Source: Bacteroidota bacterium (lineage in GTDB: Bacteria > Bacteroidota > Bacteroidia > Bacteroidales > UBA4417). Taken from it: DNA of 40,514 nt. Shown here in pieces: positions 29,502 through 38,634 of the stretch. The notes below the pieces were generated by a model. The model was not told the origin of the DNA, searched no databases, and saw only the letters and a list, made by a program, of their open reading frames with translations. The first letter of the stretch is position 1. Each line of letters opens with the position of its first letter. The position numbers and the translations under genes were made by a program. Where the stretch lies: contig JACAAZ010000029.1 in assembly GCA_013376995.1 (NCBI GenBank), positions 1 to 40,514 of the forward strand, read 5' to 3'.

Positions 29502-32339
29502 TTAAGGCTTATGAACCCGAACAATAGCAGACGAATTATTGTCAATTATTGCCATGTCTGACCCATCCACAATTGCATCTCCATTGAGATCCTCCTGGTG
29601 ATATCCTCTAAGAACAATAGAACTAGCATTATCAATTGCAGCCATATCCGACCCATCTACTATCCCATCTTGGGTTTCATCCCCGCCATAAACGGCGTAA
29701 ATGATTCCCATTAACTTTAAATTATAATCGTAAGCCTGAGTTGCAGATGAAGAAAAACTGTAATTAATCGTATTACTTGCAAATGAGACTGGTACAGCAC
29801 TCCAGGTTTCAATACTATTACGATGTTTTATTACAAGATAGTAGGAATTTGAATACGTATTGGGGATATTGAGTACTGAACTTCCATCTCTTAAAAGATC
29901 AATTGAACCAAATGATTGAACTAAAGTGTGAGGAGCGATACTTTGCCTGATCTCAACTGTAATTTTATCCGCTATCTCACCGGAATATTGATAACCTGTT
30001 TCATTTTTAGCCTTATTCATAAGGTTCGTGGAAATATTAAAAAGTCCTTCAAGCATAACATTAAGATTCAACACCTTATTTTCCGGGATAATTGTTACGC
30101 CCTTTGAACCCTGGGAACCTATACCACAGCTATTTGATGGAGTAACCACTATTGTTCCTCCAGCAGAACCAGCTGTTACTATAATAGTATTACTCCCTTG
30201 ACCATTTATAATAGTCCAACCATTTGGTAGTACCCAGTTATAGTATGTAGCATTTGGTACAGACGTTACAGAATATGAGATACCAGTTTGACCAGCAAAG
30301 ACCTGTTCTGGTCCAATAATACTTCCAGCTGGGTCAGGTTGTGGGTTAATCAACATAGTAATTGCATTTGAAGTAACTGGGGATCCGGAAGCGCAGGGTC
30401 CTGAAGGAGTCAGTACACAAGAAATAATATCTCCAGCATTCAGAGAATTACTTGAATACATTACCATATTTGCGCCAGATATTGGATTACCATTTTTCTT
30501 CCATTGATACAACGGAGTGCCACCATTTACAGGTGAAGCAGTAAATGCAACGGTAGTATTTGCACAAACAGCTCCGGAAGGGTTCGATGTGATACTAATA
30601 CTGGCTGGAGCAGGGTTCACCCCAACTATACTGCCATTTATATCAACTAATGGATTTGGAACTCCCTGGTTTAATAACACGTTGGATAATTGCAAAGTCG
30701 CAGTTGAACCAAGAATAAAGGTTGGGTTAATAGAAAATTTCAACATTAAGAGAATTCCAGCAGTATTGAATGAATTGCTACTTGAACCTGCAAAATTGAC
30801 AACTCCAGATGTTGGATTGCACACCACTGTCCAGCCTTGGGTCAAAGTACCATCTGTTTCAACTTGCAGAAAAGTTAAGTAATTAGAATTATATGTGACC
30901 TTCGCTTGCAATGAATAGACAGCTTCACCTGAAGGTAAGGCATTGATCAAAATCGGATAAGAAATTACTCCGGCAGCAGGGCAAGTTGAAGTTTCGGGCA
31001 TAGTGATCTGTGTATCATATATCAACCAGTTTCCCGAAGCTGCGCTAGCACCATGAGCATCAGTTGCTTTAATTACCAGATTTCCCCCTGTTTGCGTGGT
31101 TAATAATCCACTTTGGCTAATTGATGCAATTGACGGATTACTTACACTCCATTGAATAGGCGGTGTACCACCACCATCTAAAGTATATTGTTGGGTTTGT
31201 CCAGCAACCAATGTCCCGACAGATGGGGAAATAGATAATACCGGTAAGTTTATTGTTGAGAATGAACCATTTGTAAAAGCTGGTATAAGTGTTTCATTAA
31301 ATAGTCCGTTGATAAAAGAAAGCGATGTTGATCCGGCAGTTAGAGCTGATACGTGAAATCTAATATAGATTAGAGGACCACTACCGGAAAGCGGGGAATA
31401 ACCTGCAAAAGCAATAGCAACATTCCCCGGTACATTTAAATTAATAGTCGGTATAGGAAATGATTCTAAAAGGGTACCAGTTTGTATAATACTTACTGGC
31501 GTCAGAATACCCTGATTGAAACTTATGCTGAAATTGCCCGAGTAGATATTTAACCCCCCTAAATTTGATGTATTTATAGGAATATCTATATCTGACCCTT
31601 GCCATTGGCTAAGATTTGTCGGGATACTCAGTCTTAAAGCCTTAATTTCAATCATTGAATTTGTTGTATCCCTCAACCCGGTATTATCCTGTGCCACAAC
31701 TTTTGTAAATCCAGGTTGGACGGCTGTAAGTAGCCCGGATGAATTAATGGTTGCAACAGATGAATTAGTGACAAACCATTGATAGGGAGCAGTTCCTCCT
31801 GAAGACGAAAACTGCAATTGTTCACCTTTGCTTATTATCCCATAGTCTGGTGTCACGGTGATCGTTGGAGCCGGAGAAATATTGAGGTTCCCGTTGTCAA
31901 AACTCATAGCCGGGTTTCCCTCATTAAAAAAATTGTACTGAGCCCCGGTGAAACTTATTGTGAAATAGCTTGCTTGTAGAGCGTGGAAACGAATAAAAAT
32001 GAATTTCCCCGATCCTGTTAACGGACTTGTACCAGCTCCTGCAATTGTTATTTTACCAGGGACAGTAGTGTTGACTGCTGGACTTCCAAAAGGAGCACTT
32101 AGTGTACCGGCGGTAATTACAGATACTACTGACAAATATGATTGGTTAAAGGAAATTTGCAGAGTGTAGGATAATACATTTCGTCCGGTTAGTGTATTAT
32201 CTGCATAAACAGGAACATCAATATTATTGCCCACAAATGTTGCAGTATCGGGTATTCTCATGCCAATTGCCTGAGCTCGTAATCCAACTTCTGGATGGAG
32301 AGCTATTATCAGAAGAAGTAGAAATATATATGTTCTCAT
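29502..32339 (-). CDS. Secreted scaffoldin-like protein: three cohesin-like modules and C-terminal dockerin, no T9SS tail
   Basis: About 945 aa from the ATG at 32339; a TTG three codons upstream (32348) is less likely. Signal peptide about 1-23 (YIFLLLLIIALHPEVGLRAQ). Cohesin-like module 1 at about 24-155, BIG2-like 156-232, cohesin-like 2 at 233-365, BIG2-like 366-441, cohesin-like 3 at 442-577. All three cohesin-like modules show the pattern of an NxxxYS/L..SFN strand and a GxLxxIRFH or LLMLKF strand. Then follow an Ig-like module of the same family as the 3042-aa protein, a PKD-like module, a beta-rich domain, and a clear type-I dockerin in the last 60 residues with two calcium loops (DETQDGIVDGSD and DLNGDAIVDGSD). 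It ends soon after, so no T9SS C-terminal domain. This is the closest thing to a scaffoldin here; surface location would depend on docking to another protein. It lies 79 bp after the beta-helix gene, probably the same transcript. Confidence 0.9.
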   Translation of the reverse strand: MRTYIFLLLLIIALHPEVGLRAQAIGMRIPDTATFVGNNIDVPVYADNTLTGRNVLSYTLQISFNQSYLSVVSVITAGTLSAPFGSPAVNTTVPGKITIAGAGTSPLTGSGKFIFIRFHALQASYFTISFTGAQYNFFNEGNPAMSFDNGNLNISPAPTITVTPDYGIISKGEQLQFSSSGGTAPYQWFVTNSSVATINSSGLLTAVQPGFTKVVAQDNTGLRDTTNSMIEIKALRLSIPTNLSQWQGSDIDIPINTSNLGGLNIYSGNFSISFNQGILTPVSIIQTGTLLESFPIPTINLNVPGNVAIAFAGYSPLSGSGPLIYIRFHVSALTAGSTSLSFINGLFNETLIPAFTNGSFSTINLPVLSISPSVGTLVAGQTQQYTLDGGGTPPIQWSVSNPSIASISQSGLLTTQTGGNLVIKATDAHGASAASGNWLIYDTQITMPETSTCPAAGVISYPILINALPSGEAVYSLQAKVTYNSNYLTFLQVETDGTLTQGWTVVCNPTSGVVNFAGSSSNSFNTAGILLMLKFSINPTFILGSTATLQLSNVLLNQGVPNPLVDINGSIVGVNPAPASISITSNPSGAVCANTTVAFTASPVNGGTPLYQWKKNGNPISGANMVMYSSNSLNAGDIISCVLTPSGPCASGSPVTSNAITMLINPQPDPAGSIIGPEQVFAGQTGISYSVTSVPNATYYNWVLPNGWTIINGQGSNTIIVTAGSAGGTIVVTPSNSCGIGSQGSKGVTIIPENKVLNLNVMLEGLFNISTNLMNKAKNETGYQYSGEIADKITVEIRQSIAPHTLVQSFGSIDLLRDGSSVLNIPNTYSNSYYLVIKHRNSIETWSAVPVSFASNTINYSFSSSATQAYDYNLKLMGIIYAVYGGDETQDGIVDGSDMAAIDNASSIVLRGYHQEDLNGDAIVDGSDMAIIDNNSSAIVRVHKP

Positions 32340-32418
32340 TGTTTTCAAATTCAGATTTTACAATAAATTAATTATAAATGAAGGGCCGCCTTCCGAGAAA
32401 AGCATGCTTGCATCACAA

Positions 32419-35400
32419 TTACCTGACAATTTGAAACATTTGAGTTTGATAACAACCATTCACTGTCAGCCTCAGAATATATGTGCCGGATTGAAGAGCG
32501 CTTCCTGAATTTGCAAATTGGATTAAATGATTGCCCTTTAAAGTCGATTCAGTATTAATCGTTTCAATTTTTTGTCCCATCATATTATATACTTCTATTG
32601 TTATATCCAGGTTATCTTCATCCAACTGATATGAAAGTGAAACATCTCCAGAAGAAGGATTAGGGAAAACATGGAACATTTTCCCTTTCATACGCAAATT
32701 ATTCTCCCTGATTCCTGTAGTCTGATCACTAATAGTTATAACCCCTGGTAATGAGGTAGCGGTCAGATCACTTTCATTTGCAAGGAATTTACCTACGGTT
32801 AACTCAGTCGTACCAATATATCCTGAGGGTAGGAAAGCATGAAAAGTGACCATTAGAGCAGTAGTATCAGTCGTTAAGGCATTAATTCCAGCTAAAGCAA
32901 TTGTGAGGATGTTGTTGATACTATCATTACTGAATGTCATATTCATTCCATTCAGTTGATTGATTACTTGGCTGAATTGCAGATAAGCAGGATCATATTT
33001 GAGCATTATATCAGTAGAAAACATTCCATAACCATTTATAACCCTTATTGGTATGGTAACGTCCTGGCCATTGGTTGTCAAAACGCTGCCAATAACTAAC
33101 TGTGGATCTGTTAGCATCAGAGCTCCAGCTTTCAGAAGCTCTGCAGGAAAATATTGGATCAATCCTACAACATATTGGAGAATAAGTGAAGCATCATAAG
33201 CCGTAATTCCTGCGGCACCACTTACATCAGCCACTTGTTGCTGCGTACTATTCAAGGTAATACTTCCAACAACATTTTGTAAAACAAGAGACGCATCATA
33301 TGCCTGAACAATCCCGTTTAAGCTCACATCTCCCATTAGAGGCACTGAAGCTCCGCTGGTTCTCCAGGGTGAATAGTCTACCATGTTGGTTACTGCATCC
33401 CCGGTTCCCCCTGGATTTCCGGAATGAGATGGCCCGGTATTACTTCCCCACCAGCAGTTTTCAGCATTGATGTTGAAAGCGAGACCGGCATTCTGGACTC
33501 CATATGCCACATTACCATAGATATCACAATTATTGACAATTGGATTGGATGCCCCATTGGATTGAACACCAACATTATTTTTGTTCAATACAGTATTGGT
33601 AATTGAAGGGCTTGCATTAATACATCTCACGCCTGCATAATCACCGTAATTATATCCGGAATATCTAATTATACAATGATTAAGTTTGCAATGAATGTCA
33701 TCGGATTCATCTTCAAAGACGATTCCTGTCCATGGATATTGGTAACCTCCTGTTATGGGATTAGGACCATAACCCGGTTGTGTTAATGAACCATCCGAAT
33801 TAGAGTCTCCACCATAAAAATCATCCCGTATATCTGTAAAAACTATTGTACTATCAGGAGATGAGCCTCCTTCTGCCATCAAACCATTCCTTATTGTCAT
33901 ATTTGATGATGCATTAAATTTTAAAGTAACTCCTGGCTTAATGGTCATAATTGATCCAGTCCCAACAGTAAAACTGCTATTAAAATAATACGGGATATTT
34001 GTGACTCCACCGAAATTCCGCTTTGGTATTACAACATTTTGCGCCATAGTTTCTGCTTTCACTCCTAAGGCTTTATAAGTTGTACCCGAAATTATATTGC
34101 CAATTGTCGATGATGGATAAGAGACTAAGGAGAACTCAAAAGGTGTATAAGTCAAGTTATTAAATTTGCATGAGTCTATAATTGGCTCAGAAACTCCATT
34201 CATATTTATTCCAATATTGTTCTTTTCAAAAGTGCTGTTCTTGATTGTCGGTGATGCCTGCTGGATTAGAATTGCATTGTCCTGGTATTTGAAGATAGCA
34301 TGATTAATCGTACAATTGGCATCATCGCTAATAGAACTGAAGTTTAGAATGTACTGGCTGTTAATGGATGGTGCAGTCAGTGAGCCATCACCATTAGTGT
34401 CCAAAGGATTCCCATAGCTATCGTCCCTGAAATCAGTAAAAACAACTGGTTCATCAACAGTACCAAAGATTTTAATACCTCCATTAACATCCAGGTATTT
34501 ACCATTAGGTGTTTGCCACGAATTACCATTAAAATCAGAGTATTTAAAAACTATCCCTTTGGGTATTGTTATTATTGTCCCACTGTTAATAGAAGAGTTA
34601 TTACTTCCGCACCAGTATTGATAATAGGAAAAAAGGATGTAAGTAATATTCTGAATACCAGCAAAATTTCGTTTGATAACAGTGTCGCTTGAAGAATAAT
34701 TCTCAATTGCAATACCTAAACCAAATAATCCCACATTCGAAACATGGTTATTATTCCCGAAAACCGGTTTGGAAAACAGGCTCATGATGATTGGAGTGGC
34801 AGACAAATTACTGAAGGTACTATTCGATATGGTTGGGGATGCATTTCCATATATCCCAATACCTGAGGTACTGGAATGTTTGAAAACACTGCTATCAATT
34901 GTAACTATAGTATTGTTAATACAAACCTCTGCAAAATGCTTATAAAGTCTTTGCTCATAATAACTACAAGGATTATAAAATCCACCATAGCTCACTGTAC
35001 AATTACTTAATTTATTCTGTTGAGAAACACCTAAACTACTAAAGTCGATGAACCCCCAATCTCCTCTATTTGGTGTAGTGTTATTTCCGTCATTGTTTGT
35101 ATCTCCTCCTTTAGAATCATCCATAAATGAAGTAAAGACAATAGGTTCCTGAGCCGTTCCTATAGCTGATAATTGTCCATTGATTAATAAATTACTGTTA
35201 CCCAGCGGAAATTTAATAACTACTCCGGGTTCAATCGTCAATAAAGCATTTTCGCTAACAACTAATTGTTGGATGATATATGCAATATTGGAAATACCTG
35301 CAATATTTCTCTTTCTCAGTCTAGCATTTGAGGATAATGTTCCTTCAATGATCCTGATGCCGTTACTGCCATTATTTGAAAAAGTGATGTTTGTAAATTG

Positions 35401-38133
35401 TGGATCCGATTTTAAGGACATGGCTATAGGATCATTTGTACAATTCTGAATGGTTAGGTTGTCAATTATTGGAATTGATGCACCATCTGACCATATACCA
35501 TAATTGGATGAATAAGATATTGTACTATGATCAACTTGGGTGTTAGCAGAAACAAAACTTAAAGATCCCTGAGAATAACATCCACCATACTTGATTTTCA
35601 GGTTATTCAAGTGGCAAAACAAATCATCACTCAAATCATTAAATTGGATTCTATCCCAATCCCCGCCTCCTGGTGATGTTGTACTTCCATCATTGTTGGT
35701 ATCTCCAGGATTCCCTTCATTATCATCTTTGATGGAAGTAAAAACAACTTTGTTGCTGGCTAGAATCCCTCCCAGAACCTTCAAGCCGCCATTAACCTCA
35801 ATCCGGGCACACGCATTAACTTTAATGACAACTCCGGAATCGATGGAAACATATGCCCCAGCACTAATAAACAAATTACTCAAAAGCAAGTAGGAAATGT
35901 TTGTATATCCAGCAAAGTTTAGTCTGGTAATTGTTCCGCTTACTCCCAAATCTTCTCCAATAATACCAATTGCTAAATTACTTGCATTTACAATTGTGTT
36001 CCCCGATAAAATTGGCGCTGCTGAAATAGATCTGGCAACAGGAACAACAGTGGAATGGTCAAAAGAATTGTTGAATAGTTTAGGGTGACTATTCCCGGCG
36101 CAATAAACCCCAAATTGATCATGCTTTATAATACAGTTCTGAATAGAGGGACTAGCGTTCACCAGGGTTATCTGACCACCTTCATAAGTGTATTGATTGT
36201 TGTATAGTCTATAGTCATCGTTGTCGCCATAATAAATTCTGCAATAATTGAGTTTGCTCGCAGTATCTGACGTTACCTTGAATAAGAAGCCTCCCCAATC
36301 ACCAATTGCCGGACTTGTCTGGGAACCATCTTTGTTTGTATCATGTGGATTCCCAAAATTATCGTCCCTGGCGGAAGTAAAAACGATTAAGCTGTCTGGT
36401 GTTCCAACTGCCGTTAATTTACCTTCAACGATGAATTTTCTGAAAGTACTATAAGAAGAAGTAGGATAATAGGTTTTTATGACAACACCCTTATTTATAG
36501 TAAGTGTTAATCCTTGAGGGATTGTGATGTTATCGAGCATCAGGTAAGTTATATTTTGTACACCAGAGAAATTCCTAACAGGGAGAACAGCATTTGCAGT
36601 CATTGTACCACCAAGCAATCCGATAGCATCATAGGCATTATCTGAGAAAGAGAGAGTATTGGTAGCCAAAATTGGGTTCGCCTCATAAGAAATTGCGATT
36701 GGGGTCATCTGGCTGGAACCAATTGTATTATTTGTAAATACTGGATTAGAAGCAGCTTGCATCATCACGCCGTAATAACTGTTCGAAAGATCACAATAAT
36801 CAATAGTTGGGCTGGCGCTTATAAGATTTATGGCTCCGCTATTACTGAGTCCGGCATACCTCACTTTACATCTTCTTAACAGACAAGATGCGTCAATACT
36901 AATATTATTAAATGTTATGCCATACCAATCCTGAGGAACTGGAGAAGTTGTTGCGCCATCATTGTTTGTGTCTCCTCCCCAATTATCATCCCTTTCAGAA
37001 GTAAAATATATAAATGTACCTGGATTTGAATTGGCATTTATGACGCCGTCAACTGTTATTCCATAGTATCTCCCTACTTTTAATATGTTTCCTGATAATA
37101 TTGTCAGAATTCCCGTAGAACTAATATTAAGTCCGTATACGAAGTAGTATGGGACATTAATGGTTGGCAATGTCCAGGAAGTAGTTAATGTACTGATCGG
37201 AACGTAGAATGCATTCCTGGTGTTGCCTGTAAAGTTATTCGTTCCGGATGTCGCTACGGATCCGGTTCCTTCATAATAACCTGGCCAGATATTATTCGTG
37301 AAGTTGCAATTAGTTATTAAGATATTTGTACCTGGATAAATATCAAGTGCAATATTTGAATGCGTAATATTAACATGATCAAGTGAAACTTGCGCGCCGG
37401 AAGCAGTTCCTATTCCGTAGCCAGGAGAGGTATAACCAGATAAATCAACATCGGTGTATGCCATATTTAGTTGCCCCTCTGCGTAAACTCCATATTGGTC
37501 TGCCCCGATAATTGAACAACCATTGGATGTCGTTACTTTTGCATTTGTGGCAACATAATAACCGTACCGGCAATTACCTATGTCCAGGTTATTTGCAGTA
37601 ATATTCGCATTTGCGAGAGCATAGATCCCAAAGCCAGAACCAGAGTAATATGCCGGCATATTAATATAAGTATCTTTAATACTAAGGGAGTCAGAACATT
37701 GTATGCCGAATGAATAAAAATTATCTAACGTACATCCGTCAAAGGAAACTGAACCTTTTTGCACATAAATCTGGTTGGCATAATTAAAATTGCAGTTCTT
37801 CAAAGTGCCCTGACCAAAATATGTTGATGTGCCAAATTGGATATTGTCCCATATGCCAGAGGTTGGAGAAGTAGCTGATGACGTGAATGAAGCATACTTT
37901 GCAATGAGTTTCCCATTTACACTCATGTTCCTGCTATTATTGAATTTTACTATAACAGCGGAATCAATTGTAAGAGTGACGCCCGGATTAACCGTGACGT
38001 TTCCCGTAACAGTGTAGGGACTACCGGCTAAGTTCCAGGTTGTGTTTGAAGTTAGAATGCCGGTAACGTCTGTTGCTTTTAACATTGTACTGCAACATAC
38101 CAGGGTAGCCAGGAGGGTCAATAATCTTTTCAT
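32419..38133 (-). CDS. Secreted right-handed parallel beta-helix protein with dockerin, cohesin-like and T9SS domains
   Basis: 1904 aa, ATG at 38133. Signal peptide about 1-20 (LLTLLATLVCCSTMLKA). Residues about 25-1590 form a long right-handed parallel beta-helix (repeated xNSTFxN/xxNCxI, ASPTI, GVY/GIx turns) made of large units. Each unit is marked by VFTSxRDDxxG, then a calcium-loop-like DTNNDGSxTSP, then W. Six such marks occur at residues about 382, 590, 802, 1004, 1236 and 1436. A dockerin lies at about 1598-1665 (DVSLNGIVQAYD and DVSGAAGITAYD), a cohesin-like domain at about 1670-1810 (FSTDIMLKYDP, FLANESDL) and a T9SS C-terminal domain at about 1820-1904 (VFPNPSSG, ending MFQIVR). 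Beta-helices of this type bind or cleave polysaccharides, but I cannot point to lyase catalytic residues, so adhesion or glycan binding is as likely. First gene of the minus-strand unit. Confidence 0.9.
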   Translation of the reverse strand: MKRLLTLLATLVCCSTMLKATDVTGILTSNTTWNLAGSPYTVTGNVTVNPGVTLTIDSAVIVKFNNSRNMSVNGKLIAKYASFTSSATSPTSGIWDNIQFGTSTYFGQGTLKNCNFNYANQIYVQKGSVSFDGCTLDNFYSFGIQCSDSLSIKDTYINMPAYYSGSGFGIYALANANITANNLDIGNCRYGYYVATNAKVTTSNGCSIIGADQYGVYAEGQLNMAYTDVDLSGYTSPGYGIGTASGAQVSLDHVNITHSNIALDIYPGTNILITNCNFTNNIWPGYYEGTGSVATSGTNNFTGNTRNAFYVPISTLTTSWTLPTINVPYYFVYGLNISSTGILTILSGNILKVGRYYGITVDGVINANSNPGTFIYFTSERDDNWGGDTNNDGATTSPVPQDWYGITFNNISIDASCLLRRCKVRYAGLSNSGAINLISASPTIDYCDLSNSYYGVMMQAASNPVFTNNTIGSSQMTPIAISYEANPILATNTLSFSDNAYDAIGLLGGTMTANAVLPVRNFSGVQNITYLMLDNITIPQGLTLTINKGVVIKTYYPTSSYSTFRKFIVEGKLTAVGTPDSLIVFTSARDDNFGNPHDTNKDGSQTSPAIGDWGGFLFKVTSDTASKLNYCRIYYGDNDDYRLYNNQYTYEGGQITLVNASPSIQNCIIKHDQFGVYCAGNSHPKLFNNSFDHSTVVPVARSISAAPILSGNTIVNASNLAIGIIGEDLGVSGTITRLNFAGYTNISYLLLSNLFISAGAYVSIDSGVVIKVNACARIEVNGGLKVLGGILASNKVVFTSIKDDNEGNPGDTNNDGSTTSPGGGDWDRIQFNDLSDDLFCHLNNLKIKYGGCYSQGSLSFVSANTQVDHSTISYSSNYGIWSDGASIPIIDNLTIQNCTNDPIAMSLKSDPQFTNITFSNNGSNGIRIIEGTLSSNARLRKRNIAGISNIAYIIQQLVVSENALLTIEPGVVIKFPLGNSNLLINGQLSAIGTAQEPIVFTSFMDDSKGGDTNNDGNNTTPNRGDWGFIDFSSLGVSQQNKLSNCTVSYGGFYNPCSYYEQRLYKHFAEVCINNTIVTIDSSVFKHSSTSGIGIYGNASPTISNSTFSNLSATPIIMSLFSKPVFGNNNHVSNVGLFGLGIAIENYSSSDTVIKRNFAGIQNITYILFSYYQYWCGSNNSSINSGTIITIPKGIVFKYSDFNGNSWQTPNGKYLDVNGGIKIFGTVDEPVVFTDFRDDSYGNPLDTNGDGSLTAPSINSQYILNFSSISDDANCTINHAIFKYQDNAILIQQASPTIKNSTFEKNNIGINMNGVSEPIIDSCKFNNLTYTPFEFSLVSYPSSTIGNIISGTTYKALGVKAETMAQNVVIPKRNFGGVTNIPYYFNSSFTVGTGSIMTIKPGVTLKFNASSNMTIRNGLMAEGGSSPDSTIVFTDIRDDFYGGDSNSDGSLTQPGYGPNPITGGYQYPWTGIVFEDESDDIHCKLNHCIIRYSGYNYGDYAGVRCINASPSITNTVLNKNNVGVQSNGASNPIVNNCDIYGNVAYGVQNAGLAFNINAENCWWGSNTGPSHSGNPGGTGDAVTNMVDYSPWRTSGASVPLMGDVSLNGIVQAYDASLVLQNVVGSITLNSTQQQVADVSGAAGITAYDASLILQYVVGLIQYFPAELLKAGALMLTDPQLVIGSVLTTNGQDVTIPIRVINGYGMFSTDIMLKYDPAYLQFSQVINQLNGMNMTFSNDSINNILTIALAGINALTTDTTALMVTFHAFLPSGYIGTTELTVGKFLANESDLTATSLPGVITISDQTTGIRENNLRMKGKMFHVFPNPSSGDVSLSYQLDEDNLDITIEVYNMMGQKIETINTESTLKGNHLIQFANSGSALQSGTYILRLTVNGCYQTQMFQIVR

Positions 38134-38361
38134 GATTTTATAATTAATTAATTAGACATGCTAGCAGATATAGAAGGAGAGAAATAGATTAGTTCTGTTC
38201 CTTAGTAAGCACTAAAGCTAAATTCAATGAGAATCAATTATTTATCGTTGCCTGATAGTGAACAAGTCAATTTAGATCATGTTTAGTTGTTAAAATATTA
38301 ACAGCAGAGTAGATAAGATTAAAATTATCAGACATTTATAGATAAAATATTTCTTAGGATG

Positions 38362-38392
38362 CAAGGATAGCTCATTAAAAATAAAATACCAA
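38362..38392 (-). promoter_or_regulatory. Candidate promoter of the beta-helix / scaffoldin unit
   Basis: On the minus strand: TTG (38390-38392), 20-bp spacer, TATCCTTG (38362-38369), one mismatch from TAnnTTTG. The start would fall near 38356, leaving a leader of about 220 nt. The overlap with the T tract of the integrase terminator makes a compact terminator-promoter junction. Confidence 0.35.
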
Positions 38393-38423
38393 AAAAAACT
38401 AGTCCGACTTTCTGAAGTCGGAC
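38391..38423 (-). terminator. Terminator downstream of the integrase
   Basis: A perfect 9-bp stem, GTCCGACTT (38402-38410) with AAGTCGGAC (38415-38423), and a 4-nt loop. On the minus strand the stem is followed, after three bases, by a run of eight T (38391-38398). Confidence 0.7.
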
Positions 38424-38634
38424 AAATGAATTAATTGAAAGGATGAAAATTTGTGTTGCACTGGCTACAATTGACATGGAATTCTTTATATAATCTATAC
38501 TGATGAAGACCACCTTTCGAACAAAATTGAAATTTTTATAACCTGAGTTAGACACATTTAGATCTTTTATTGCAAGTTGATCATTATCACATTAAAGGAT
38601 ATTTGGAAAATTTAATCAATTAAGCAGTTTATAT

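Larger units (their letters stand above)
38134..38634. other. 500-bp gap between beta-helix gene and integrase
   Basis: Holds a minus-strand terminator (38391-38423) and, just downstream of it on the same strand, a candidate promoter (38362-38392). A 75-codon minus frame at 38328-38555 overlaps both and is not called. Otherwise AT-rich and featureless. Confidence 0.5.

Noticed and set aside
38328-38555. 75-codon minus-strand frame
   Set aside because: It overlaps the clear terminator hairpin at 38391-38423 and the candidate promoter, and has no coding character.
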